A stretch of 64,000 bases of DNA from the NCBI GenBank assembly GCA_964389675.1, contig CAYMEV010000008.1:1-64000 (forward strand), read 5' to 3'. The stretch is from CAYMEV01 sp964389675 [NCBI: uncultured Candidatus Sumerlaeota bacterium] (GTDB taxonomy: Bacteria > CAYMEV01). Below are positions 1-9,588 of the stretch, piece by piece; within the stretch, counting starts at the first letter, position 1; every line of letters begins with the position of its first letter. The notes beneath the pieces were generated by a model. The model was not told where the DNA came from and ran no database searches. It was given only the letters and a program-made list of their open reading frames with translations. The translations under genes and the position numbers were made by a program.

Positions 1-123
1 GATCTTGGGAGACACACTATTTTTTTAATTTACAGAAAATATTTTACACTCTCGACCATGTCATTAATAGTATTAAATATAATAATTTTATAGAAACTTT
101 AAAAGGAGGTTATTTTAAGTTTT

Positions 124-1440
124 ATGAAGAGAAATTTTATTTTATGTTTATTCCTTATTTTTGCCTTCGCACAAATGTTAGAGGTTTTAGCACAAGAACA
201 ATCAGATCCTAATGCTTATTTTACTTGTCAAGATGGTACTAACGATTTTGAATTTGATGTATTTATGAATACGAGAACATTCTATGTTTCTGATGATCTA
301 AGTGTCAATAATGCATATGATGCTATAAAAGACAATGGTGGAACAATTATTATCCCGCCCGGAACCTGGCCGGTTAATGGAACTCTTGCATTTGAGAATG
401 TTTCAGTAAGTATCATTGGAAGTGGCATGGGTAATTCAATTCTGGTCTGGCATAGCAGTGTAGATCCTAGTGGCATTAGTATAAAAGGAGATCTAAGAGA
501 TAATTGTTCACTTGTTCTTGAAAATTTGACTATAAAGACGACTGTGAATAATAATGGTAATGCAATTAACTTGATTCCAAAAACCACATACCTGCCACCG
601 CTTCAACGGTTTGGTAATTTCCCATGGTTTCGCGCTACCAATTGCAGTTTTACAGGTGATGAGATATATGGAAAAGACCAATCAGCTCCGACCAGCGATA
701 AAGGCTGGGCTAACATCATTTATGCAAAGAATGCCCTCAGGATGGTAATTACAGGATGTTATTTTGCAGGTCGAAATGTGCTTGATTATACTTTAGAAGA
801 AAACAGGGCCATATGGATTGTTCCCAATGACGATGGAGACTATGGCGCAGAGAATTTAATTGATAAATGCGTATTTAACTGGTTTTCTACTGCAATCTAT
901 AATGCAGGTGCTGAAGGGCTAAAGATAAATAATTGCAATATAGTTGCATGCGGCGTAGGGCTACATAATCTATTTGAGCCCGATAATAAGCCCTGTATAA
1001 TGCTAACAAACAGTCATATACATGCCTCTTATCGTGCAGTATGGACTGAGAAAACCAATGGAGTTCACATATTGGGCAATCACATATATGTCAATGATGA
1101 CTGGGAGGGTGCGCCTATAGGAAGAGTTATGATTCTTGCAGATGAGTGCAATAAGGTAAATATTTCAAATAATGATATAGTCAGTCATTACCTGAATCAA
1201 CCTACTTTAGGAATAAAATTAAGACAGTGTAACGCAGGAATTGTTAGCGGCAATATGTTCCATAATACGGATATTGAAACGTTCAGCAAATATATAAGTT
1301 TTCATGATTCCGATTATTGTATAGCCAGGATGAATACACATAACTATCCTAATGCATCAATATATGAAAAGCTGGAGCTTCTTGATGGTTCACATAATAT
1401 GATGGAAGATGAAATATCTCAGCAGACTAGACGGAACTAA
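124..1440 (+). CDS. Secreted right-handed parallel beta-helix (pectate-lyase-like) protein
   Basis: A 438-residue protein with an N-terminal signal peptide (basic MKR, then a hydrophobic core ending near LAQ at about residue 24). From about residue 55 it has the pattern of pectate-lyase-superfamily beta-helices: an early NGGTIIIPPGTW segment, then many short turns of the type 'NNC.I..C..G' and 'I.NN.I'. This fold usually binds or cuts polysaccharide outside the cell. I see no catalytic signature that fixes a substrate, so enzyme or adhesin remains open. A strong Shine-Dalgarno (AAAAGGAGG, about 101-109) lies 14 bases before the ATG, a rather long spacing. A TATAAT at 78-83 could be a -10 box, but no good -35 goes with it. 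The gene stands alone; the next 600 bases hold no intact gene. Confidence 0.8.
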   Translation: MKRNFILCLFLIFAFAQMLEVLAQEQSDPNAYFTCQDGTNDFEFDVFMNTRTFYVSDDLSVNNAYDAIKDNGGTIIIPPGTWPVNGTLAFENVSVSIIGSGMGNSILVWHSSVDPSGISIKGDLRDNCSLVLENLTIKTTVNNNGNAINLIPKTTYLPPLQRFGNFPWFRATNCSFTGDEIYGKDQSAPTSDKGWANIIYAKNALRMVITGCYFAGRNVLDYTLEENRAIWIVPNDDGDYGAENLIDKCVFNWFSTAIYNAGAEGLKINNCNIVACGVGLHNLFEPDNKPCIMLTNSHIHASYRAVWTEKTNGVHILGNHIYVNDDWEGAPIGRVMILADECNKVNISNNDIVSHYLNQPTLGIKLRQCNAGIVSGNMFHNTDIETFSKYISFHDSDYCIARMNTHNYPNASIYEKLELLDGSHNMMEDEISQQTRRN

Positions 1441-2041
1441 CCATATTTCTCATCATTTATAGAAGCCTCTTTAAGAAGGGCATATTAAATATGTTTTTGC
1501 TTGGTAATTCGCATATCCTCTGAGACTCATAGATATATCACCTGCAGGAATATAGTTGCCTGATCTGCTAAACTGGCACAACAATGAAAATCTAAATGAC
1601 TAGTATCTGTTGCATCCTAATAGGTAAAGATTCCTACGAAAAGAAATGCAATGACAATGGCTGAGTACCTGGACAGAGTCCAGATGGATGCTGACTAGCC
1701 TATTTTATATTAGAAGTGTTTTTATTGAAAAATTCCCCATCCAAAAATTTTACAAAAGATAGCAGATAAATTTATGGTATATGAGTACTCCATGGAAATA
1801 TTAATGACATAAAACAGCAGAACCTATTACTATCAGTATGACGAGGAAGAATGGTCTACATTAATTCACGCTGCTTTGAGCAGAATCACACCAAGAAAAT
1901 TAACTGAAGCATTAATTAATGATTTTATTTTGTATTTGCCAAAAATAGAGAGTCTCTTTATTTATGGAGAGCCTGATTGATATGTATTTTCCTGATTTAT
2001 CTTAATTCGATTTTCTTATTATTAAACATAGGGATATTATT
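1441..2041. other. Gene-free stretch with a possible coding remnant
   Basis: About 600 AT-rich bases with no convincing gene. One stop-to-stop frame at 1813-1980 (+) gives 55 residues rich in charged and hydrophobic residues (it includes YDEEEWSTLIHAAL) but has no start codon. It could be the tail of a decayed gene. No IS ends, tRNA or clear terminator were found. Confidence 0.3.
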
Positions 2042-2179
2042 ATGAGATATTACCTGATAGTCATGATTTTATCTTTTTTAGCTTTAATTTCAGCCTGTAC
2101 TGCACTTCATTATTCTTCGAAGTCTTCTGCAATACCGCAGAAATTTAACCCTCCCAAGAAGAATAATAATCCACAATAG
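2042..2179 (+). CDS. Very small putative lipoprotein (45 aa)
   Basis: This short frame encodes MRYYLIVMILSF followed by LALISAC, a good lipobox with the lipid-accepting cysteine at residue 19. The mature part is only about 26 residues and is Pro/Lys/Asn-rich, ending NNNPQ. A weak AGGGA lies about 9 bases before the ATG. The size and form match entericidin-like or other micro-lipoproteins that sit in a membrane, but no family can be assigned. It may also be the front end of a truncated lipoprotein gene, because the flanking DNA looks degraded. The lipobox is the main support. Confidence 0.45.
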   Translation: MRYYLIVMILSFLALISACTALHYSSKSSAIPQKFNPPKKNNNPQ

Positions 2180-2395
2180 GACCAGTTTCTAAATTTTCAA
2201 GCCCTGGCGGCTGCCATAGAGTGTTAATTTTTATATCCTTTTTAACTATCATATATATAATTGAGATTGCATTCCAATGTGCTCTATATTTTATTGCATT
2301 ACCATATAAGAAAATCTCAAAAAGAATTCTTCTCGCTTTATCCCCTACTTTCAGGTCGGTTTCAGCCCCTCCTGTACTACAAGGGCAAGCACGGC

Positions 2396-3493
2396 TTAGC
2401 TATCCTTCTGCTTAGCCTTGTCAGTTACATCTACGAACTGCTTTCCTGTATCCATCTGTATATGTTTCACAGTATTGCCGGAAAAATCCAGTTTCTTAAG
2501 ATCAACCCTGCCTATTGAAAGATTGTCATAGGTTCTGAAATACAGCTTTTTACTGGTAAGGTCGCGTACTATTATCCACTGGGTTTCTTCATACATCATT
2601 TCTCCGTTTTCCAGCTTCTGTGCAACCGCTCCCAAAGGAATATCAACGGTGTTTAAGATGTGGAATGCAAGATTAACAGCACTTTCTGCGTCCTGCGCCG
2701 GCAAAGAAGAGGCTGCCAGAAATGCAGTGCGAACAAACCGGCCCGGCGGAGTATAGTCGCCAGGCATACCGAGAAGACCGGAGCCCTGTCCCATTGGAGG
2801 CACATCAACACCGTTAAGCTTTATGGGGAAGGCATTAATATTTGTAAGATTTACATAATTCCTCAGGTTTGTGATCTGCCAGTCAAAAGGCGGAGAATTT
2901 GTCATAACACCCAAAGGATTATCATAAATATAAAGCTCACCCCCTACATATTCTATAACAATGGAACCGCCATAAGCATCATGTACTGCAAAATGCAGGG
3001 GCAGGGGAAACGGGATTTCTTCCGATTCATAATTAAATACAACGATCTTTTTTATTTCTGTCTTTACTTCATCAACGGATGCAAAATTGCCCAGCATCCA
3101 GTTTACAAGAAGGCAATGAGCCAGTTCCTTTTCTGTGTCTTCCGGGCCTGCACTCTGATACCGTGCATATCCGGGCAGGTACAGGCCACCTGCAGAAAGG
3201 CCCGCTTCATTAATCCCGTCCATAATGCCATCTTCAGAACCCAGCACGGTTGCACCAATATAACCGTATTTGCATTTCCATTTCAGACCCTTTTTATTGC
3301 CTGGTGCCGGGCTCTCCATTATAAACCCCCTGGGAACCACAGCAAGGTCGCTTTCAAGGTCATAACCGAACTCATTGGAACGCCCCACGATTATTGCCCC
3401 GTCACTGGACTTCACACTGAAAATAGTGCAGCTGATACCGGTTTGAACCGCGAGGAAAATTGCCATAATTGCCATTGCAACAGCTTTAGTCAT
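2396..3493 (-). CDS. Exported choloylglycine hydrolase / penicillin V acylase family (Ntn hydrolase)
   Basis: A 365-residue linear amide C-N hydrolase. The first 21 residues form a signal peptide, and Cys22 (ISC|TIFSV) would become the new N-terminus after cleavage. That is what an N-terminal-nucleophile hydrolase of this family needs. Other family marks are GRSNEFGYD soon after the Cys, the MTNSPPFDWQ segment (the conserved Asn), and a PPGRFVR segment (the conserved Arg) towards the C-terminus. Family members cleave bile-salt conjugates, penicillin V or N-acyl homoserine lactones. In an environmental bacterium a lactone acylase or other amide-hydrolase role is as likely as bile-salt hydrolysis. 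A good AAAGGAG lies 7 bases before the ATG. It is on the same strand as, and downstream of, the large secreted protein at 3550-6714, with a 56-base gap, so the two may be cotranscribed. Confidence 0.85.
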   Translation of the reverse strand: MTKAVAMAIMAIFLAVQTGISCTIFSVKSSDGAIIVGRSNEFGYDLESDLAVVPRGFIMESPAPGNKKGLKWKCKYGYIGATVLGSEDGIMDGINEAGLSAGGLYLPGYARYQSAGPEDTEKELAHCLLVNWMLGNFASVDEVKTEIKKIVVFNYESEEIPFPLPLHFAVHDAYGGSIVIEYVGGELYIYDNPLGVMTNSPPFDWQITNLRNYVNLTNINAFPIKLNGVDVPPMGQGSGLLGMPGDYTPPGRFVRTAFLAASSLPAQDAESAVNLAFHILNTVDIPLGAVAQKLENGEMMYEETQWIIVRDLTSKKLYFRTYDNLSIGRVDLKKLDFSGNTVKHIQMDTGKQFVDVTDKAKQKDS

Positions 3494-3549
3494 GTTTTTC
3501 TCCTTTTATTCATCTATTCAACTTCAGGCATATCAAAGAATAGAAATAA

Positions 3550-6500
3550 TCACTCTATCCTGGCTATGGACCCTGCATGCCCTTCAAAGGCAAGCGCCTC
3601 AAAGCGATTTTCTCCGGTTATAAAGAGGTACAGGTTCCCGGAAGGGTAATGGTTCAATAAAAGGTCATCCTTCTCTCCCCCGGTGAACCTTCCCCCGGCT
3701 GTCCTGCTGAACGGGGCAAAGGCAAACAGAGACCATGACAGCGCCTCATAATTATAGTAATAGGTTCTCTGGCTGTAGGGCAGAAAGACCTCTTTTCCTG
3801 GCCCTGAGGCTATATCCGCGATACCGATACTGTGTCCGCTGTCAGGCCAGCCCAATGTAATCCTGCTTATGGCAAGGCCTTTTTGCATGTCCTGTTTATA
3901 GACCCATACAGAATTATCTCTTATATCCTCTATAATATCAAAGCATTCGTATTTAGCACCATTGTCCCTGCCTGGCGTATAGGTCGCAAGATAAACCCCG
4001 TATCCTGCAAAGGACAGTACCAGCTCACTGAATCCATCCCCTGTAATATCCCCGGACAGTACCTGATCAGGGCTGATACTCAGAATCTTTGTAAAGCTTC
4101 CTTCTGAAAAGTCATATAGATAGAGCCCCTGCAGGCCGTTAAAACTAATAGCAAGCTCATCAATCGACATAATATCCCTGTCAATGTTTACAGCATGGAC
4201 TATATCGGCATCGCTGGGAATTAGAATGCTCCATGAGCCCTCCAGGTCTTCATTTATATAAAGGCCATGGCCTGTAAATGATGCAATTACACTCTCTGCC
4301 TGGGAGGAGGAGGTTTTTGCCAGGGCAAAATCCCCGATATCCGTTATATTAACGGGTGTAATCCTTGTCCATACCCTGGAAGCAAGATCATAGAAATAAA
4401 GCCCGTAACCCTGCAGTAATGCTACGATATCTGCAGCCCCGTCTCCTGTTATATCTCCTGCCAGCAGCTTTGAAGCTGTTTCATTATTGATTTTATCCCA
4501 AAGGGAGCCCTTAACATTAAGTCTGTTCCCCCCTCCCCGGCTGTAATTCCACACGTATATTCCGGGAAAGGCAGGGTTCTCAAGGCTAATGACAGCACTG
4601 TCAGCCGGAGGCTGTGAGGTATCTGACAGCTTCCACACATGGACAACCAGCTGTCCCCATCCGTAGGCATCATACTCTGTTAGATACAGCAGGCTGTTTG
4701 AGCTGTCGAATGCAGCACTCACTATACTGCAGTTCTCATTATAGAACAGCCCCCTGTCAAGCCTCAGGGCTGCATATGGCTGAGGCTCATAAGGCTCTAT
4801 CTCACCCTGGGCAACCCGCGCCAGCTCAAGGGGATCATAGAATATGATCATTGGTATGAAACTGTTTGACCTCCATCCCTTTCCATCGGGGTCCGTACCA
4901 GGAAATTCAGGAAAGGGGATATTCCACTCAATCCATGTAAGGGGCATGTTCTCTCCGGTATACCCGTACCAGCAGTCACCCACTGCATTCTTCCCTATCA
5001 GTGCGACTGCGCTTTTATCCCCTGCATTAAGCCATACTCCCCCGGGCCAGTCATCTGCATGGTTATAATAGACGACCGAGTCAGGGAATTCATACTGCCC
5101 TGCATTATACACAGATCCGTATTCAAGAAGGGTTATATAGTCAAAACAGGTATTATCAGGCGGGTTTTCCCCATATTCCCAGGGTGCGAAGGCATAGAGG
5201 GCAGGCCCCATGCCGCTCAAACCCCCGTCTCTGTATCTTCCGACAAGAAGCGACTTTGAGTCAAAGTTCAGGGATGCATAATCATGGTCAGCTGAAAACA
5301 GGTAATTATTCAGCTGAGGGTCATAGGGCCCCTGATTGCACGGGCCTGCACAGTGTGCATAGGGATGTATCCCGGATGTAAGGTCACCCGGGCTGCACCA
5401 GCTTATAGAAGGCGTTTTGCCGCTCATATCCAGCTGGTAGTGGAATCCCCAGCTGTTATACAGCCTGAATTCCAAAAGCGATGCCCGGGGGCTGACGATC
5501 TCAAGCCCTATCCTCCACACATCAACGTATTCCCATCCGTCAATCTCCGGAGGCCTTATATTGACAGGAGTCTGAATAATAGCTGCAGTGTTCAGGTCGC
5601 TTGCATCCATCAGGGGTGAGATCACAGGGACAGGTATGGAAAACTCCCCCACATACCCGTGCTCATGCTGGCTCAGGTCCGAGATGAAGAGAGATCCGGG
5701 ATAGCCGTCAATAGAACCGGAACCGCTCTGGCCCCCGTCACCCTCAGGATAACAGGCAAACCCTTCACCCCCATAAGCAAAAACATCCTCTGGCAATTTA
5801 AATGCACCAAGGTATTCAAAATCCGTTCCTGATGGAAGGCTGTCGCTTCCCTCAAAAGCCAGTGTTTGAACATCTGCAGTGCTGGATAAAGCGCTCCAGT
5901 TGCCTGCCTCATCCACAGCCCGGACGGAGAATCCATAATCTGTAAGGGGTTCCAGCAGGGATACAGTAAAGCTATTATCAATGGAATGGCCCTCTATCTC
6001 ATCGCCGTTATAGATAAAATATTCATAAATGCCTGTATTATCCCAGGGTATATCCCATGAGAGAGATACCTGGGAGCTGGAGAGCACATATGCTGAGAGG
6101 TTTGCAGGAGATTCAGGGGGGGTAATGTCCGCATCATACAGAAGCTCTATCATGTCGCAGATAAGATACTGCTTCTGTTCATTCTCTCCCCATTCAATAT
6201 GAAGGTTTACATTAACCATGTTATGGCTGCCTGAAGAACTGTTTACACCGCTATCGATAATATTGAACACAGATTTTGCCTCTGAATAGGCAGGCACGCT
6301 TATCATAGCCTCCCTGTAATTGTAGAAATTCCTCATGGTAAACCATGTTCCGTATTCACCTGAAGCTGGATAGTCAGGGTCATTAAAGCTGATCCTCGGA
6401 ATAAAGCGTATCTCATGAGATGAATTATTATACCAGGTTACGACTATCCTTTCTCCTGGGACAAAATCTCTGTATATGCCCTGTATCCCATAATAATCAT

Positions 6501-6714
6501 TATATTCCCCCAGGCTGGAAACTGCAGCCAGGCCCCCAGGCCCATCAGCAGTATAATCAGCATTAGGGCTTTTCAGTACTGTATTCCAGTTTTTAAGTCC
6601 ATACAGGTTTTCAGCCTCAGAACTGCCAAAATCTGCAAGTATAACTCCATAGGCATTTTTAGCCATAATGGAGAGAAAAAATGACAGCACAAGGACAATT
6701 ATAATTTTCCTCAT
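3550..6714 (-). CDS. Large secreted protein with fibronectin type III domain and Asp-rich repeat C-terminal module
   Basis: The start is set at 6714, not the upstream in-frame ATG at 6750, because AAAGGAG lies just before 6714 and the signal peptide (MRKIIIVLVLSFFLSIMA) then begins the 1054-residue protein. Domains: an N-terminal beta-rich domain; a fibronectin type III domain at about 200-290 (starting PPESPANLSA, with LTDYGFSVRAVDEAGNWS at its end); a long central region rich in Trp, Tyr and Gly that may be a beta-propeller; and a C-terminal module at about 707-1054 with repeated GDITGDG-type Asp motifs like FG-GAP/VCBS repeats. The same module ends the protein at 27055-29469. It is likely exported and may bind carbohydrate or calcium. 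No catalytic residues could be named. Confidence 0.75.
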   Translation of the reverse strand: MRKIIIVLVLSFFLSIMAKNAYGVILADFGSSEAENLYGLKNWNTVLKSPNADYTADGPGGLAAVSSLGEYNDYYGIQGIYRDFVPGERIVVTWYNNSSHEIRFIPRISFNDPDYPASGEYGTWFTMRNFYNYREAMISVPAYSEAKSVFNIIDSGVNSSSGSHNMVNVNLHIEWGENEQKQYLICDMIELLYDADITPPESPANLSAYVLSSSQVSLSWDIPWDNTGIYEYFIYNGDEIEGHSIDNSFTVSLLEPLTDYGFSVRAVDEAGNWSALSSTADVQTLAFEGSDSLPSGTDFEYLGAFKLPEDVFAYGGEGFACYPEGDGGQSGSGSIDGYPGSLFISDLSQHEHGYVGEFSIPVPVISPLMDASDLNTAAIIQTPVNIRPPEIDGWEYVDVWRIGLEIVSPRASLLEFRLYNSWGFHYQLDMSGKTPSISWCSPGDLTSGIHPYAHCAGPCNQGPYDPQLNNYLFSADHDYASLNFDSKSLLVGRYRDGGLSGMGPALYAFAPWEYGENPPDNTCFDYITLLEYGSVYNAGQYEFPDSVVYYNHADDWPGGVWLNAGDKSAVALIGKNAVGDCWYGYTGENMPLTWIEWNIPFPEFPGTDPDGKGWRSNSFIPMIIFYDPLELARVAQGEIEPYEPQPYAALRLDRGLFYNENCSIVSAAFDSSNSLLYLTEYDAYGWGQLVVHVWKLSDTSQPPADSAVISLENPAFPGIYVWNYSRGGGNRLNVKGSLWDKINNETASKLLAGDITGDGAADIVALLQGYGLYFYDLASRVWTRITPVNITDIGDFALAKTSSSQAESVIASFTGHGLYINEDLEGSWSILIPSDADIVHAVNIDRDIMSIDELAISFNGLQGLYLYDFSEGSFTKILSISPDQVLSGDITGDGFSELVLSFAGYGVYLATYTPGRDNGAKYECFDIIEDIRDNSVWVYKQDMQKGLAISRITLGWPDSGHSIGIADIASGPGKEVFLPYSQRTYYYNYEALSWSLFAFAPFSRTAGGRFTGGEKDDLLLNHYPSGNLYLFITGENRFEALAFEGHAGSIARIE

Positions 6715-6858
6715 GGCCTGGTTCTCCTTTAGAGATTTATATAAACCCATTAATATATTATCGTCCTAAACCCTTATATGTTGCCCGGGAAAAAACTCTA
6801 AATGATGTCTCTGCTCTATATGGGAAATTTTTGGCTCTGCCCCCCTGAAAACTTCACG

Positions 6859-7150
6859 AATCCGCACATAGACTTCCTCATAAAAGACGGGATCTTTGAT
6901 GAGGATAATAATTTTCACTCCATACCCAAAATAGACACAAAAAGGCAGTAATGATATTCAGGGAAAGAGTATCTGAAATGCTTGAGGAAAATGCATATAA
7001 AATGCTTTTATCAAAAAGCAGAGCACTATGATAAGAAACTGGCAATATACACTATTTCGGCTTCTCAGTCCATAATATTGAAAAGCTCTCAGAGGATAAT
7101 CTAAAAAGCCTTAACCAGGTTTGCAGAGTATCTGGTTGCTTCCTTTTCCC
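6859..7150 (+). pseudogene. Decayed IS91-family transposase fragment
   Basis: Translating across frames gives IS91-type pieces in the right order. One frame gives NPHIDFLIKDGIFDEDN, matching the HPHLHALLTDGVFDEDG-type segment around the HUH motif. A shifted frame gives VMIFRERVSEML and, after two stops, HYFGFSVHN, matching the 'HSGFSVHN' segment of that transposase group. At least one frameshift and two in-frame stops make it non-functional. This group is not the same as the intact transposase at 12165-13280, so two different IS91-type invasions are recorded here. The rest of 6715-7316 has no other recognisable content. Confidence 0.6.
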
Positions 7151-7316
7151 TAAGAGATAATAACATTCTCAGAGAAATCTGTGAATGGCAGGTAAAAATG
7201 CATTTTCCATGGTAAATAGATTTACACCTTTCAACAAAAAAAAGGCTTGTTCCTCTTTCTCTTTTTGTGTTCTAAATGATTTTCCGCTTATATTAAAAAC
7301 TCTATACAATAAGCAA

Positions 7317-7829
7317 TTACCAGCCAATATCTACCGTAATTTTACCATATATCTTATATCCCTCATCTGCATAAGATGCAAACTTTGATTCTCCTACCGG
7401 TTCGAGATTGATAAATCCAAAAGCCTTTTCACCCTTATTTCCTAAATGAACCTGGCTCATCATATTACCCATGCGCAATTTGTCGGTAACATGGTCAAGT
7501 TTTAAATAAAAGGCTTCGATTGTATTCATTTCATCCTTACTTACAAACTCAATGATGTAGTTAACCTTATCCTTTACATCAATCTGCTCTACTTTAACTA
7601 TGGTTGAGGGCTCATAAACCGGACAGAACCCCTTCGGATAGTCTTCTGGGATGCTCGTGCTGTCACTAACAGTTTTTGCCTGAGTATTTTCAGAATCTTG
7701 TGCAGGAGCTTGCTGCACAGAAGCTTCCTCTTCAGTTTTTTTCTCTTTACTATCGCTGCAACCCACAAAGGTCAGTGTAAAGCAGGCTATAATTAAAAAC
7801 GCAATTGCTGCTTTCACAATTTTACTCAT
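7317..7829 (-). CDS. Putative lipoprotein, unknown function
   Basis: A 170-residue protein with a lipoprotein signal: a basic start, a hydrophobic core, and FVGC with the acylated Cys at residue 24. This is followed by a charged Ser/Lys/Glu/Gln linker (about 25-60) typical of a tether. The mature domain (about 65-170) is small and mixed alpha/beta with no motif I recognise; it includes PEDYPKGFCPVYEP. GGGAGG lies 8 bases before the ATG. It is monocistronic, with about 380 gene-free bases upstream and IS remnants downstream. Confidence 0.7.
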   Translation of the reverse strand: MSKIVKAAIAFLIIACFTLTFVGCSDSKEKKTEEEASVQQAPAQDSENTQAKTVSDSTSIPEDYPKGFCPVYEPSTIVKVEQIDVKDKVNYIIEFVSKDEMNTIEAFYLKLDHVTDKLRMGNMMSQVHLGNKGEKAFGFINLEPVGESKFASYADEGYKIYGKITVDIGW

Positions 7830-8208
7830 ATTAGTTTTCCTCCCAAAACTTAAGTTTAATGTAAATCTTTAGTTGCCTAAAATTCTTTATTCTCTAATTT
7901 TTATCAATCCTTTCCATTCATCAATTAAAAAACTCTGATTGATATGCCGTTATGCTAAAATAATTAAGTGCTTTGGTCTATAAAAAAATAAATAAGCAAT
8001 TTGAGAAAAATTATGTAGACTCATCAGAAATTATTTCTTAAGATTAATAAGATTTCAAAGATCTGTGCAGAATAATATAAGGATTTGAATACTCCAGATC
8101 AATTTTCTGAGATTTGAGCTAAAGGGTAAAAATTGAATTTGCTATCAGCAGACAGTTATAAATGCAGCTTCGCTGCACCACTTATCACGTACCTGAAGAG
8201 GCATCTCA
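7830..8208. other. AT-rich intergenic region
   Basis: A gene-free stretch between a minus-strand lipoprotein gene and the plus-strand gene at 8209, so promoters for both should lie here. I could not pick a convincing -35/-10 pair. A small hairpin (TGCAGC-TTC-GCTGCA, 8163-8177) lies just before the 8209 gene. The ribosome binding site GAAGAGG is at 8195-8201. Confidence 0.4.
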
Positions 8209-9588
8209 ATGTCTGACTTGCACTCATTCTTTCGTAGCCTGCCAGCAGGTGCATCAATTGCCGTAATCTTCATTTCCTTGATGGTACTGCCTGGCATGAA
8301 AGCTGTTGCGATCGAACCATCTACTTCCATAAGCATCGAAAAAATAGAGCAGACGGAGCGCGGTTTTGTCGTGACTGGAGAGGTGACATATGACGGGCCT
8401 GTATCGGGCGGCGGCGAAAGCCACTCATACAGCCTCAGCGTGATTGCCGATATAAAAGATTCCATGACCGCCAGGTTTCCCGAGCTTCCAGAATACCTGA
8501 TCATCCGCCCTCCTGCCGAAGCTCAGACAAGCATTGGTCCAGGCAGCGGCCCTGGCAACCTGATGACCATTGAGGAGCGGGATGGTATTGACTGCAGCTC
8601 GATCCGCACCGGCCCCAAGCCCGGAACGGCCTCTTTCGAACTGGTCATTCCGCCAGAACATGCAGGGAAAATGGTGCGTATCCGTGCCTACCTGAACTAC
8701 CAGTACAACAATGTCGGCACACCCTGGCCGGCTATAAGGTACTACCACGAGATCGGCTATGAGGGCGTTTTACAGCCTGTTCGCACAACCACCTCCAACG
8801 GCGACAGCCCCGGAACTGATGCCACTGATACTGATGATGCAAACGGTGACAGGAGTGATAAAAAGGGTAATAAACCGCCGGAAACACCCAGGCCGGACCC
8901 ATATGAACTGCCACCTTCTGTTGACATCAATGTTCCCAAAGGCAATATCGCCGGAACCATCAGCACTGGAGGAGACACTGAATTAGGGCCTGTCACCGGT
9001 GAGGAAACGGAGGTCACAGCCCCCGGTGTACTGCCAGACGAGATAGAAATTCCTATGATCATAAATGATATAAAGGCACAGCTGAAAAACCCAAAATATA
9101 CATCCGAGCAGCGCAACGAACTGGCCCAGACCCTTAATGACCTTGTTCAAACATACGGTGAGATGGAGCAAAACCAGATCTGGCTCAACTATTACTCCGA
9201 CACCGCCTTTCTTGCTTCTGATCTTATCCTTACCTATAATCCGATAGTAGGGCCGGCCTGGTCGACAGCAAAGGCCGGTGTAGATATTGCCAACGGCGAC
9301 TATGCCAGCGCTGCACTCAACCTGGCAACCACAATGGGTACATTGAAGTTCACCACCGCGGGTAAGGTATACAACACCGCCCAGGGGACAATCACAATAC
9401 CCGCCAAGACATATATACTCAACAATGCCGGCCAGAAGATCCAGCTGGCTTCTGACTATATCAAGATCCTGCTATCCACGGTTGGGCCATTGCCAAACAG
9501 TACAGCAACGCCGCCCGCAAACGGCGGAACCTACACAAACGATCAGTGGATTCCCTATGATCAGCACCCTGTCAAGGATTTGCAATAA
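8209..9588 (+). CDS. Exported protein of unknown function, first gene of a coupled GC-rich pair
   Basis: A 459-residue protein. An N-terminal hydrophobic segment (about 16-34) could be a signal peptide cleaved after AVA. A beta-rich domain follows to about 195, then an acidic, Pro-rich low-complexity linker (about 195-250). A C-terminal part (about 280-459) contains a Gln/Glu-rich helix and a hydrophobic, Ala/Gly-rich stretch around GDYASAALNLA. The last stretch loosely recalls the helical segments before toxin domains in polymorphic toxins, but no toxin domain follows. I do not recognise the family. The stop overlaps the next gene's ATG (TAATG at 9586-9590), so the two are translationally coupled. 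GC content is higher than in the neighbours. Confidence 0.65.
   Translation: MSDLHSFFRSLPAGASIAVIFISLMVLPGMKAVAIEPSTSISIEKIEQTERGFVVTGEVTYDGPVSGGGESHSYSLSVIADIKDSMTARFPELPEYLIIRPPAEAQTSIGPGSGPGNLMTIEERDGIDCSSIRTGPKPGTASFELVIPPEHAGKMVRIRAYLNYQYNNVGTPWPAIRYYHEIGYEGVLQPVRTTTSNGDSPGTDATDTDDANGDRSDKKGNKPPETPRPDPYELPPSVDINVPKGNIAGTISTGGDTELGPVTGEETEVTAPGVLPDEIEIPMIINDIKAQLKNPKYTSEQRNELAQTLNDLVQTYGEMEQNQIWLNYYSDTAFLASDLILTYNPIVGPAWSTAKAGVDIANGDYASAALNLATTMGTLKFTTAGKVYNTAQGTITIPAKTYILNNAGQKIQLASDYIKILLSTVGPLPNSTATPPANGGTYTNDQWIPYDQHPVKDLQ

Noticed and set aside
2221-2415. 64-codon hydrophobic frame before the choloylglycine gene end
   Set aside because: AT-rich, overlaps the other gene's 3' end, no ribosome site.
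2660-3649. 329-residue plus-strand frame across the choloylglycine hydrolase gene
   Set aside because: It is antisense to a well-supported gene and has no ribosome site or family pattern.
8209-9588. Reading the first GC-rich gene as a polymorphic toxin
   Set aside because: Only a vague pre-toxin-like stretch; no toxin domain or immunity gene pattern.
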